Source of the DNA: an uncultured Phycisphaerales bacterium
GTDB lineage: Bacteria > Planctomycetota > Phycisphaerae > WQYP01
Reading direction: 5' to 3'
Assembly (NCBI GenBank): GCA_903868035.1
Contig: CAIPTQ010000093.1
Span: 1-24,343, forward strand
Length of the DNA: 24,343 bases
Position numbers and translations under genes: made by a program. The notes under the pieces were generated by a model. It searched no databases, was not told the origin of the DNA, and saw nothing but the letters and a program-made list of their open reading frames with translations. Shown here in pieces: positions 14,947 through 21,446 of this stretch; the stretch's first letter is position 1, and each line of letters starts with the position of its first letter.

Positions 14947-15267
14947 ATGATCATCGCGCGCGTCATCGGTTTGGTCGTCGCCACCCAGAAGAATCAGCGC
15001 CTCCATGGGCAGAAGCTGTTCTTGGTCGAACCGCTGAACATGCAGGATGATCCTTCCCCCAAGACGCCCCACAAGCTCGTGCCGACCGGCAAGACCATCG
15101 TCGCCCTGGACACCGTCGGCTGCGGCCAGGGCCAGGTGGTCCTGGTCGTCCAGGGCAGCAGCGGCCGCATGACCGACGCGACCAAGGATCTTCCCGCCGA
15201 TGCCGTCATCGTCGGCATCGTGGATACGGCCAGCATGGCCGGCAACACCGTCTATTCCACTTCGTAG
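14947..15267 (+). CDS. Pentameric BMC vertex protein (EutN/CcmL family, BMC-P), copy 1
   Basis: Protein of 106 residues. AGGAG at 14937-14941 supports the ATG at 14947 over the upstream in-frame one at 14917. Family hallmarks: MIIARVIGLVVATQKNQRLHG at the N-terminus, LVALDTVGCGQGQVVLVVQGSSGR-type core and AVIVGIVDTAS near the end. BMC-P pentamers cap the twelve vertices. It is the longest and most canonical of the three vertex proteins here, with a Pro/Asp-rich loop at about 34-43. It ends 14 nt before the class V enzyme gene. Confidence 0.94.
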   Translation: MIIARVIGLVVATQKNQRLHGQKLFLVEPLNMQDDPSPKTPHKLVPTGKTIVALDTVGCGQGQVVLVVQGSSGRMTDATKDLPADAVIVGIVDTASMAGNTVYSTS

Positions 15268-15281
15268 CGCTGAGGTGTCTT

Positions 15282-16571
15282 ATGCCAGGCACCCTCGTCC
15301 AAGACGTGGTGCGACAGGTCCTCAAGCAGTTGCACGAGCCCACCCCCGGCACATCCGCCGGTGCCGCGCCCGCGACGCCCGATCTGCGCCGGGATTTCCC
15401 CCTGCTGGCTGCCAATCCCAATATGGTCTACCTCGACAGCGCCGCCACCACCCACCTGCCGCAGGCGGTGCTCGAGCGCTTGCAGCGCTACTACAGTGCC
15501 GAGCATTCCGTCGCCCATCGCGGACACCACCGTCTGGCCGAGCAGGCCACGGCACATTACGAAAATGCCCGCCGCACCGTGCAGCGCTTCCTCCATGCCG
15601 GCGATCCCAAACAAATCATCTTCACCGCCGGCACGACCGACGCCATCAACCTTGTCGCCCATGGAATCCGCGCCACGGGCCTGGCCCGCGGCGACCAGAT
15701 CGTCGTCTCGGCCATGGAGCATCACTCCAACTTCCTCCCCTGGCACCAGGCCTGCCGGCAGACCGGCGCCACCCTGCGCGTCCTGGGCATCACCCCGCAA
15801 GGCGAACTGCGCCTCGACCAGTTGCCCGCGCTCCTCAACCCGCGCACCCGGCTCGTGGCCGTCACCCACGTCTCCAACTGCCTGGGCACCCTCAATCCCG
15901 TGCGCCAGATCACGCGCCTCGCCCATGACCGCGGCATACCCGTGCTCGTGGACGGCGCCCAGCACGTCGCCCACGCCCCCACTGACGTCTCGGAAATCGA
16001 CTGCGACTTCTACGCCTTCTCCGCCCACAAACTATTCGCCGCCTCCGGGCTGGGCGTCCTCTACGCCAAGTCCCGCTGGCTCGACACGATGCCCCCCTAC
16101 CGCACCGGCGGGGGCATGGTCGAGGACGCCGACTTCGACTCCGTGCGCTTCTCCGCCCCGCCCGCCAAGTTCGAGGCCGGCACGCCCAATGTCGCCGGCG
16201 CCCTCGCCCTTGCCGCCGCCATCGAAGACCTTGAACGCCTCGGCTGGCCCCAAATCCAGCAGATCGAAAACGCCCTCAGCCGGCATCTGCACGCCTCCCT
16301 GGACCAGATACCCGGCCTGCGAAAACTCGGCTCCCACGCAGGACCATTGGCGTCATTCTGGATTGACGGCCTGGACCTGCAGCGCATCGACCACGCCCTG
16401 GCCGACCACGACATCGCCGTGCGCAGCGGCCTCCTCTGCTGCCGTCCGCTCTTCAAACACCTGGGCCTGCCCGGCGCGATCCGCGCCTCCCTGTCACTCT
16501 ATAACACCCCGCACGACATCGACCGTCTGGTCGAAGTCCTGCGCACACTGGCTTGCAAGGGGAGGCACTGA
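15282..16571 (+). CDS. Class V PLP-dependent enzyme (SufS/CsdA-like) with N-terminal encapsulation peptide
   Basis: Protein of 429 residues. Residues 4-17 (TLVQDVVRQVLKQL) form a clear amphipathic helix with hydrophobic positions 5, 6, 9, 10, 13, 14 and 17, followed by a Pro/Gly/Ala-rich linker to about residue 33. This is the form of a BMC encapsulation peptide. The catalytic domain follows: LDSAATTHLP, EHHSN (146-150), VDGAQ with D224, the PLP Lys250 in FSAHK, and RSGLLCCRPL (381-390). The last aligns with the group II cysteine desulfurase loop, with Cys386 at the catalytic Cys position. The two His usual in that loop are replaced by Leu-Leu. Cysteine desulfurase, another beta-elimination or transamination are all possible. 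It lies between vertex genes and overlaps the next start codon. Confidence 0.92.
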   Translation: MPGTLVQDVVRQVLKQLHEPTPGTSAGAAPATPDLRRDFPLLAANPNMVYLDSAATTHLPQAVLERLQRYYSAEHSVAHRGHHRLAEQATAHYENARRTVQRFLHAGDPKQIIFTAGTTDAINLVAHGIRATGLARGDQIVVSAMEHHSNFLPWHQACRQTGATLRVLGITPQGELRLDQLPALLNPRTRLVAVTHVSNCLGTLNPVRQITRLAHDRGIPVLVDGAQHVAHAPTDVSEIDCDFYAFSAHKLFAASGLGVLYAKSRWLDTMPPYRTGGGMVEDADFDSVRFSAPPAKFEAGTPNVAGALALAAAIEDLERLGWPQIQQIENALSRHLHASLDQIPGLRKLGSHAGPLASFWIDGLDLQRIDHALADHDIAVRSGLLCCRPLFKHLGLPGAIRASLSLYNTPHDIDRLVEVLRTLACKGRH

Positions 16572-16843
16572 TGCAACTGGGTAAAGTCATCGGCCACGCC
16601 ACCTCCACGGTCAAGCACCCCACGCTGGCGGGCCTGCGCCTCGTGCTCGTCCAGCCGCAGAATGCCGCCGGCCAGGCCGATGGCGATATTCAACTCGTTG
16701 TGGATCGCCTGGGCGCCGCCGTGGGCCACGTGGTCCTGCTGAACACCGATGGCCGCGGCGCGCGCGAACTTGTCGGCAAGGACAAAACCCCCGCCCGCTG
16801 GTTCATCGCCGGAATTGTGGATCAACTGCAACAACAAGGCTAA
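16571..16843 (+). CDS. Pentameric BMC vertex protein (EutN/CcmL family, BMC-P), copy 2
   Basis: Protein of 90 residues. GGAGG at 16561-16565 precedes the ATG at 16571, which overlaps the previous stop as TGATG; a start at 16553 is in frame but lacks this support. MQLGKVIGHATSTVKHPTL at the N-terminus, LVLVQPQ and WFIAGIVDQ near the C-terminus are family features. The conserved core reads RLGAAVGHVVLLNTDG in place of the usual GAGxGexV segment, so the inter-subunit loop differs from copy 1. Confidence 0.92.
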   Translation: MQLGKVIGHATSTVKHPTLAGLRLVLVQPQNAAGQADGDIQLVVDRLGAAVGHVVLLNTDGRGARELVGKDKTPARWFIAGIVDQLQQQG

Positions 16844-16851
16844 AGGTCGAT

Positions 16852-17145
16852 ATGCGCATTGGCAAGGTACAAGGTCACGTGGTGCTCAGCCGCGGCGAAA
16901 AAGGCTTGGCGGCCGGCCGCTTCCTCATCGTCGAGGTCCAAAGCCCCGCCAGCCTCGCCGGCAAGCCCGGCAAAGCCGGCGACCGCCTCGTCGTCTACGA
17001 TCACCTGGGCGCCGGCGCAGGCCAGTTGATCGCCTTCACCGAGAGCCGCGAAGCCGCCATGCCCTTCTACCCCGAAAAGTTTGTCCCTATCGACGCCTAT
17101 AACGCCGCCATCCTCGATGAAGTCGTCGTCGAGCCTGAGCCCTAG
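16852..17145 (+). CDS. Pentameric BMC vertex protein (EutN/CcmL family, BMC-P), copy 3
   Basis: Protein of 97 residues with AAAGG at 16842-16846, 5 nt before the ATG. The N-terminus MRIGKVQGHVVLSRG and core RLVVYDHLGAGAGQLIAFTES with PIDAYNAAILDEV identify the EutN/CcmL fold. It has an acidic tail (VVVEPEP). Three distinct vertex paralogues in one locus is also known from planctomycete and verrucomicrobial loci. It lies between copy 2 and the class II aldolase gene. Confidence 0.92.
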   Translation: MRIGKVQGHVVLSRGEKGLAAGRFLIVEVQSPASLAGKPGKAGDRLVVYDHLGAGAGQLIAFTESREAAMPFYPEKFVPIDAYNAAILDEVVVEPEP

Positions 17146-17161
17146 AAAGGACTGCACCGTC

Positions 17162-18010
17162 ATGGCCTACGTCAACGAATGGAAAATCCGTCAGCAGATG
17201 TGCGACATCGGCCGCCGCATCTGGCTCAAAGGCTTCTGCGCCGGCAACGAGGGCAACCACTCCTTCCGCCTCTCCGCCAGCCGCATCCTCTGCACCCCCA
17301 CCGGCATCAGCAAGGGCGACCTCAAGCCCGATGACCTCGTCGTCGTGGATATGGAGGGCAAGCAGGTCTCCGGCCACCGCAAACGCACCAGCGAGATTCT
17401 CCTGCACCTGACGATCTACCAGGCCCGCCCGGAGATCATGGCCGTCATCCATAGCCACCCGCCCCACGCCACCGCCTTCGCCGTCGCCGGTGTCGATCTG
17501 CCCACCTGCATCCACCCGGAGGCCGAAGTCTTCCTCGGCCCCGTCCGCACCGCCAAGTACGTCACCCCCGGCGACACCCGCCTCGGCGACACCATCCTCC
17601 CCTTCGTCAAAGACACCAACGTCCTCCTCCTGGCCAACCACGGCACCGTCACCTATGACGTGGACCTCGAACATGCCTACTACAAGCTCGAAATCCTCGA
17701 CGCCTACGCCCGCATTCTCCTTTTGGCCAAACAGGTCGGCGGCGTACGCCCCCTCACCCAGGACAACATGGGCGAACTCATCGCCCTCAAGTCCCGCTTC
17801 GGCATGTACGACAGCCGCACCGGCACGCCGCCGGGACAAATCAGTTGCGGCGGCGCCTTCGTCCAGCAGGCCTCCGGCGCGGCGGAAGGTTCGTCCTGCC
17901 GCGCCAAAAACGCCCCCGCCGGCACATCCGCGAACGCCTCCGATGACGAGCGCCTGATCGACCTCATCGCCGAGCAGGTCGCCCTCGCCCTGGGCCGCAA
18001 AAAAGCATGA
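17162..18010 (+). CDS. Class II aldolase/adducin-family enzyme with C-terminal encapsulation peptide
   Basis: Protein of 282 residues. AAAGGA at 17146-17151 supports the ATG at 17162. Catalytic landmarks: GNEGNHS (28-34), TPTGISKGDL, E78 in RTSE (the acid-base Glu position of FucA), H97 and H99 in IHSHPPH and H160 in ANHG as zinc ligands. Members cleave sugar phosphates such as fuculose-1-phosphate or rhamnulose-1-phosphate, or epimerise or decarboxylate related substrates. The core ends near 232. A Ser/Ala/Gly/Asn-rich linker of about 28 residues leads to an amphipathic helix (DERLIDLIAEQVALAL, 262-277), the form of an encapsulation peptide. It is the last gene of the right arm. In planctomycete loci a similar aldolase releases lactaldehyde, but the partner enzymes of that pathway are not in this locus. 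Confidence 0.92.
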   Translation: MAYVNEWKIRQQMCDIGRRIWLKGFCAGNEGNHSFRLSASRILCTPTGISKGDLKPDDLVVVDMEGKQVSGHRKRTSEILLHLTIYQARPEIMAVIHSHPPHATAFAVAGVDLPTCIHPEAEVFLGPVRTAKYVTPGDTRLGDTILPFVKDTNVLLLANHGTVTYDVDLEHAYYKLEILDAYARILLLAKQVGGVRPLTQDNMGELIALKSRFGMYDSRTGTPPGQISCGGAFVQQASGAAEGSSCRAKNAPAGTSANASDDERLIDLIAEQVALALGRKKA

Positions 18011-18033
18011 TCAATACGGCGTTCTCCAGCCGT

Positions 18034-18477
18034 TCACTTCCCGAGGTCATCCGCCGTCCCCGCCTGCCCGTCCGGCCCCGCCGACGACAAATCATACCCC
18101 GTCGGATTCTTTTTCCCGGGGCACGCGTAGATGAAGGGATGCTCCCACGGATCGATATACACTCTGTCAAGATACGGGCCATGCCCCTGGCCGTTGGCCG
18201 GCCGCTTGAGCAGCGCCGCCAGGCCCTCGGCCGTGGTCGGATAGCGCCCGGCTTCAAACTGGTACAAATCCAGCGCCGCGTTCAACGTCGCCAGCTCCGA
18301 CTGGGCCAATTGCACCTTCAAACGCGGGACATTCGAGCTCGCCGTGGATGACGCGCTCGCCATATAAAACCCAATCCAGAAAAACAGCGCCATGACCCCC
18401 ACCAAGATCACCCCGAAGATCACCCACTTTCCTGCCGGCGCCGGCGCTTTGGTTTGGGAATTTGACGGCTGGGTCAT
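18034..18477 (-). CDS. GspG-like type II secretion pseudopilin-domain protein
   Basis: Protein of 147 residues when started at the ATG at 18477, which has AAGGAG 6 nt upstream; the ATG at 18483 abuts that site directly and is less likely. A Thr/Ala/Pro-rich cytoplasmic N-terminus is followed by one membrane segment (about 18-40). The C-terminal part matches the major pseudopilin fold: ALDLYQFEAGRYPTTAEGL, YLDRVYIDPW, PFIYACPG, YDLSSAGPDGQAGTADD, with the Asp-rich calcium-binding end. The usual prepilin cleavage site (Gly then Phe/Met-x-x-x-Glu) is missing, so it may stay membrane-anchored rather than enter a pilus. It lies 15 nt after the flavoprotein gene in the same direction. Confidence 0.82.
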   Translation of the reverse strand: MTQPSNSQTKAPAPAGKWVIFGVILVGVMALFFWIGFYMASASSTASSNVPRLKVQLAQSELATLNAALDLYQFEAGRYPTTAEGLAALLKRPANGQGHGPYLDRVYIDPWEHPFIYACPGKKNPTGYDLSSAGPDGQAGTADDLGK

Positions 18478-18492
18478 GTGCATCTCCTTATA

Positions 18493-20016
18493 TCAGTCCG
18501 CACTGAGCCGGGATTCTACCACGGCCTCCCCCCGCTCGGCGAGCAGCCGCCGGCCAATCGTGGTCCCCGCCAGATGCCCGGTGGAGAACGCAAGCTGCAG
18601 GTTGTAGCCCCCGGAGGGTCCGGTCAGATCGAGCACCTCCCCGGTGAGAAAAAGATTGGGCACCAGCCGCGATTCCAGCGTGCGCGGCTCCACTTCGCGC
18701 AGCGCCACACCGCCGGCCGTCACCATGGCCTCCGCAAAGCCGCGGGTGGCGGTGATCGTGCAGGGACAGCGCTTGATGCGTTCCACCAGGCGGTGCATCT
18801 GGGCGCTGGTGAGGTTGGCGCACGGTTGGTCGGGGTTGATCTGTTCGAGTTCGCAGACTTTGACCGCCAGCCGCGCGGGGAGGGCGAGGGGATTTTCGAT
18901 TTTCAATGTTCCGTTTTCGCTCGCGGTCCCGGGCGCGGTTTGGTCCGGGTTGGTGGTGGTGATGAGGATTTCCGGGGCGGGGTCGGCCAGCATCGTGCGC
19001 AGCCGCCGCTTGCCGTGGTGTTGCTGCCAGTGCCGGAGCAGCGCATGGGCGGCATCATGCGTGGTGTGCGGCGAAAAATCCACGTGCAGCGTGACGGTGG
19101 GGTTGGCATCGAGCATCGCGGCGACAATCTCCGAGGCATTGAGCATCGCCGGCCCGGACAGCCCGAAATGGGTGAAAAGCATGTCGCCCGCAAATTTTCG
19201 ATTTTCAATTTTCGATTTTCGATTCGCCGGTGGCTCAATGGTGACTTCAACGTCCCGCACCGCCAGGCCCTGCAACTCCTTGATCCACGCCTCTTGCGCC
19301 AGCAGCCCCACCATCGCCGGCCGCGGCGTGACAATAGTATGCCCCAGCGCCGCCGCCAACCGGTATCCATCCCCCACCGTCCCCATCCGCTGATACGACA
19401 TGCCCCCCAGCGCCAACATGACGCACCGCGCGGCATACGTCGATCCGCCGGCCGTGGTCAGCGTGAATGCCGGCGGATTTTCGATTTTCAATTTTGCATT
19501 TTCGCTTGCCGGAACGCCCGCCTGCACCGCCGTGATCGCATGCCGCGGTCCCGCCATGATCTCCACCCCCAGTTCCGCCATGCGGCCCACCAGCGCCGCG
19601 ACCACCGACCGCGCCTGGTTGGAGTCCGGGTACACCTTGCCGTCATGTTCCACATGCGATGGCACCCCCAGCCCGGCAAAAAAATTGCGCAGGCCCTGAT
19701 TATCAAGGTGCCGCAGGGCCGGCGCCAAAAAACGCCCCTTGCGGCCGAACCGCGCGATCAATTCCTCCGTGCCGCCGGCATTGGTGAAGTTGCACCGCCC
19801 CCCGCCGCACACCAGAACCTTCATGCCCGGCCGGGCGTTCTTCTCAAACAGCCCGATCCGCGGCCGATCCGCCCGCAGCGCCTCGCCCCCCCCGCCGCCC
19901 CGTCCGCCCCGCGCCGCCTCCCCCGCCGCGATCGCCCCCATCATGCCCGCGGCCCCGGCCCCCAGAATCGCCAGGTCCAATGTGCTCTCGAATCTCTCGC
20001 ATCCCAATGCCATCAT
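18493..20016 (-). CDS. HI0933-family (YhiN-like) FAD-dependent flavoprotein with heptamer-repeat inserts
   Basis: About 507 residues. The start is uncertain: paired ATGs at 20016 and 20013 fit the family N-terminus (LDLAILGAGAAGMM follows shortly), but no ribosome-binding site is visible and the frame is open further upstream to 20097. Landmarks: the GxGxxG dinucleotide motif, GMKVLVCGGGRCNFTNAG, GDGYRLAAALGH, LFTHFGLSGPAMLN and GPSGGYNLQLAFSTGHLAG. Most relatives are near 400 residues. The excess includes three short inserts that each contain KIEN, encoded by AT-rich arrays of 7-bp units, plus a Gly-rich insert after the first helix. Members bind FAD and are of uncertain function. Confidence 0.88.
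   Translation of the reverse strand: MMALGCERFESTLDLAILGAGAAGMMGAIAAGEAARGGRGGGGGEALRADRPRIGLFEKNARPGMKVLVCGGGRCNFTNAGGTEELIARFGRKGRFLAPALRHLDNQGLRNFFAGLGVPSHVEHDGKVYPDSNQARSVVAALVGRMAELGVEIMAGPRHAITAVQAGVPASENAKLKIENPPAFTLTTAGGSTYAARCVMLALGGMSYQRMGTVGDGYRLAAALGHTIVTPRPAMVGLLAQEAWIKELQGLAVRDVEVTIEPPANRKSKIENRKFAGDMLFTHFGLSGPAMLNASEIVAAMLDANPTVTLHVDFSPHTTHDAAHALLRHWQQHHGKRRLRTMLADPAPEILITTTNPDQTAPGTASENGTLKIENPLALPARLAVKVCELEQINPDQPCANLTSAQMHRLVERIKRCPCTITATRGFAEAMVTAGGVALREVEPRTLESRLVPNLFLTGEVLDLTGPSGGYNLQLAFSTGHLAGTTIGRRLLAERGEAVVESRLSAD
18891..18918. repeat. Heptamer array (GATTTTC type), in frame within the flavoprotein gene
   Basis: Four 7-bp units: GATTTTC, GATTTTC, AATGTTC, CGTTTTC. 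On the gene strand this gives the residues around GTLKIENP. It is strongly AT-rich against a GC-rich gene. Confidence 0.7.
19193..19220. repeat. Heptamer array (GATTTTC type), in frame within the flavoprotein gene
   Basis: Four 7-bp units: AATTTTC, GATTTTC, AATTTTC, GATTTTC. This is the cleanest copy of this family and gives RKSKIENRK in the protein. Confidence 0.8.
19476..19503. repeat. Heptamer array (GATTTTC type), in frame within the flavoprotein gene
   Basis: Four 7-bp units: GATTTTC, GATTTTC, AATTTTG, CATTTTC. The encoded residues are around NAKLKIENP. It is the third copy of the same family in this gene. Confidence 0.75.
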
Positions 20017-20169
20017 GGCGGCAGCATACCGCCGACGTCCCGCCCAAACCATTTCCCAATATCCGGCAATATCGCCCCGCCTGCACCGCACCCGCAAAAC
20101 GGAACCCGTAGCATAAGCGAGAGCAGCGCGGGCATGGTTTTTTGCTTTTATACGTAGGACTCACCCGAT

Positions 20170-20175
20170 TATAAT
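20170..20175 (+). promoter_or_regulatory. -10 box of a probable leaderless promoter for the toxin-antitoxin pair
   Basis: A perfect TATAAT ends 6 nt before the ATG at 20182, so transcription would start at or next to the start codon. A weak TTTATA lies at the -35 position (20147-20152). No Shine-Dalgarno sequence is present. Confidence 0.5.
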
Positions 20176-20181
20176 GCATGC

Positions 20182-20382
20182 ATGAGTACGGTTGAAGAAA
20201 TCAAGGTCGCCATCGAAAAGCTCTCCCCGGCGGAACGCGCGGAGTTGGATGCGCTTCTGGATCAAGCGGAGGATGCCTGGGATCGCCAGATGATGGCCGA
20301 CGCCAAGGCCGGCAAGTTGGACCGCCTGCTCGCCAGGGTGGACGCCAACATTGACTCGGGCAACCTGCGGGAATTCCCGTGA
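20182..20382 (+). CDS. Antitoxin-like small protein of a RelE/ParE-type toxin-antitoxin module
   Basis: Protein of 66 residues. It starts with VEEIKVAIEKLSPAERAELDALL, a helical segment common in addiction-module antitoxins, and ends with the DAWDRQMMADAKAGKLDRLL type of tail that wraps the toxin. It overlaps the toxin start by 4 nt as GTGA, the standard arrangement. The start codon follows a TATAAT box by 6 nt, so the message may be leaderless. Identification rests on size, composition and its partner rather than on a strict motif. Confidence 0.78.
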   Translation: MSTVEEIKVAIEKLSPAERAELDALLDQAEDAWDRQMMADAKAGKLDRLLARVDANIDSGNLREFP

Positions 20383-20639
20383 TCGACAAGACCGATCCGG
20401 CATTTTGGTCGGACTTCGCCCGTTTGCCACGCGCGGTGCAGGACGCGGCCCGGCACAGGCACCGCCTTTGGTTGGACAATCCCTTTCATCCCTCCCTGAA
20501 TTTCAAGGAACTCACGCCCGGTCTATGGTCGGTGCGCATCAACAGGCAATATCGCGCACTGGGGCGGCGCAGGGCCGATTTGCTCGTCTGGTTCTGGATC
20601 GGCACGCATGCCGAGTATGACCGCCTGATCCAAGGATGA
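20379..20639 (+). CDS. RelE/ParE-superfamily toxin-like protein
   Basis: Protein of 86 residues starting with GTG at 20379. The segment FKELTPGLWSVRINRQYRAL, followed by WFWIGTHAEYDRLIQ, matches the RelE/ParE fold, in which a basic Arg strand and a C-terminal His/Tyr support mRNA cleavage or gyrase inhibition. Which of these two actions applies cannot be decided here. The stop codon overlaps an ATG at 20636 that is in frame with the next gene. Confidence 0.82.
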   Translation: MIDKTDPAFWSDFARLPRAVQDAARHRHRLWLDNPFHPSLNFKELTPGLWSVRINRQYRALGRRRADLLVWFWIGTHAEYDRLIQG

Positions 20640-20651
20640 GTTTTACATTCC

Positions 20652-20679
20652 CCCCTATCCCCTATACCCTTCCCCATAT
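20652..20679. repeat. Heptamer array (CCCCTAT type) at the start of the phosphatidylserine decarboxylase gene
   Basis: Four 7-bp units: CCCCTAT, CCCCTAT, ACCCTTC, CCCATAT; the last two are degenerate. It spans the stretch between the two possible start codons of the decarboxylase gene (20636 and 20678), so it may form its leader or its first residues. Confidence 0.5.
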
Positions 20680-21412
20680 GTCCCATCACCCCCCCCAGTT
20701 CCCCCTCTCCCTCTACGGCTGGACCTTCTGGGTCCCCATCCTCCTCACCGGTACCGCCGCCGTCCTCGTCGCCGCCTTCCTCCCCGCGCCCGCCGCCTGC
20801 ATCGTCGGCACCGCCGCCGCCACCCTCACCCTCGCCTGCCTCGCCTTCTACCGCGACTTCCCCCGCGCCATACCCCAGGATGCCAACATCATGGTCGCCC
20901 CCGCCGACGGCAAGGTTTCCGAAATCACCCGGCTCGACCATTACCCGCCATTCAACGGCCCCGCCCTGAAGGTTGGCATCTTCCTGTCCGTCCTCGACGT
21001 CCACGTCAACCGCGCCCCCTGTGCCGGCACCGTCTTGTGGACCCGCTACGAAGAAGGCCTCTTCCTCGACGCCCGCCACCCCGATTGCTCCGCCAAAAAT
21101 CAATCCAACACCATCGCCCTCGCCAGTGGTGCCGACGCCCCCGTCGGCTCTTCCCCCACAACTAACCACGAACCACTAACTACTAACCAGCGCCCCCTCG
21201 CCATCGTCAAACAAATCGCCGGCGCCATCGCCCGCCGCATCATCGCCCCCGTCACCCCCGGCGAGACGCTGGCCCGCGGCCAACGCTTCGGCATGATCGC
21301 CTTCGGCAGCCGCACCGAACTCTACGTCCCCGCCGCCGACAACTGGCAGGTGGCCGTGCCACTGGGGACGCACGTGAAGGCGGGGAAGGATATTGTGCTG
21401 CGGAAGGCGTGA
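20678..21412 (+). CDS. psd: Phosphatidylserine decarboxylase proenzyme, short membrane type
   Basis: Protein of 244 residues from the ATG at 20678, or 258 from the ATG at 20636 that overlaps the toxin stop; neither has a good ribosome-binding site. It makes phosphatidylethanolamine from phosphatidylserine. Two membrane segments (about 15-60) precede AFYRDFPRAIPQ, VAPADGKVSEI, FLSVLDVHVNRAP, IAGAIARRI and GMIAFGSRTELYVP. Self-cleavage before the Ser of FGS would create the pyruvoyl group. Between the VNRAP block and IAGAIARRI lies an extra segment containing TTNHEPLTTNQ, encoded by an array of 7-bp units. No phosphatidylserine synthase gene is next to it here. Confidence 0.9.
   Translation: MSHHPPQFPLSLYGWTFWVPILLTGTAAVLVAAFLPAPAACIVGTAAATLTLACLAFYRDFPRAIPQDANIMVAPADGKVSEITRLDHYPPFNGPALKVGIFLSVLDVHVNRAPCAGTVLWTRYEEGLFLDARHPDCSAKNQSNTIALASGADAPVGSSPTTNHEPLTTNQRPLAIVKQIAGAIARRIIAPVTPGETLARGQRFGMIAFGSRTELYVPAADNWQVAVPLGTHVKAGKDIVLRKA
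21161..21188. repeat. Heptamer array (ACTAACC type), in frame within psd
   Basis: Four 7-bp units: ACTAACC, ACGAACC, ACTAACT, ACTAACC. They encode the Thr/Asn-rich insert in the decarboxylase. The sequence family differs from the GATTTTC arrays, but unit length and copy number are the same. Confidence 0.75.
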
Positions 21413-21446
21413 GCGCGTGATTCATGTCAGAAGCAGGTGATATCGT

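Noticed and set aside
11385..18010. Assignment as a standard planctomycete fucose/rhamnose-type BMC
   Set aside because: Shell and vertex counts and the class II aldolase are similar, but the aldehyde dehydrogenase and other core enzymes are absent and two unexpected cargo enzymes are present.
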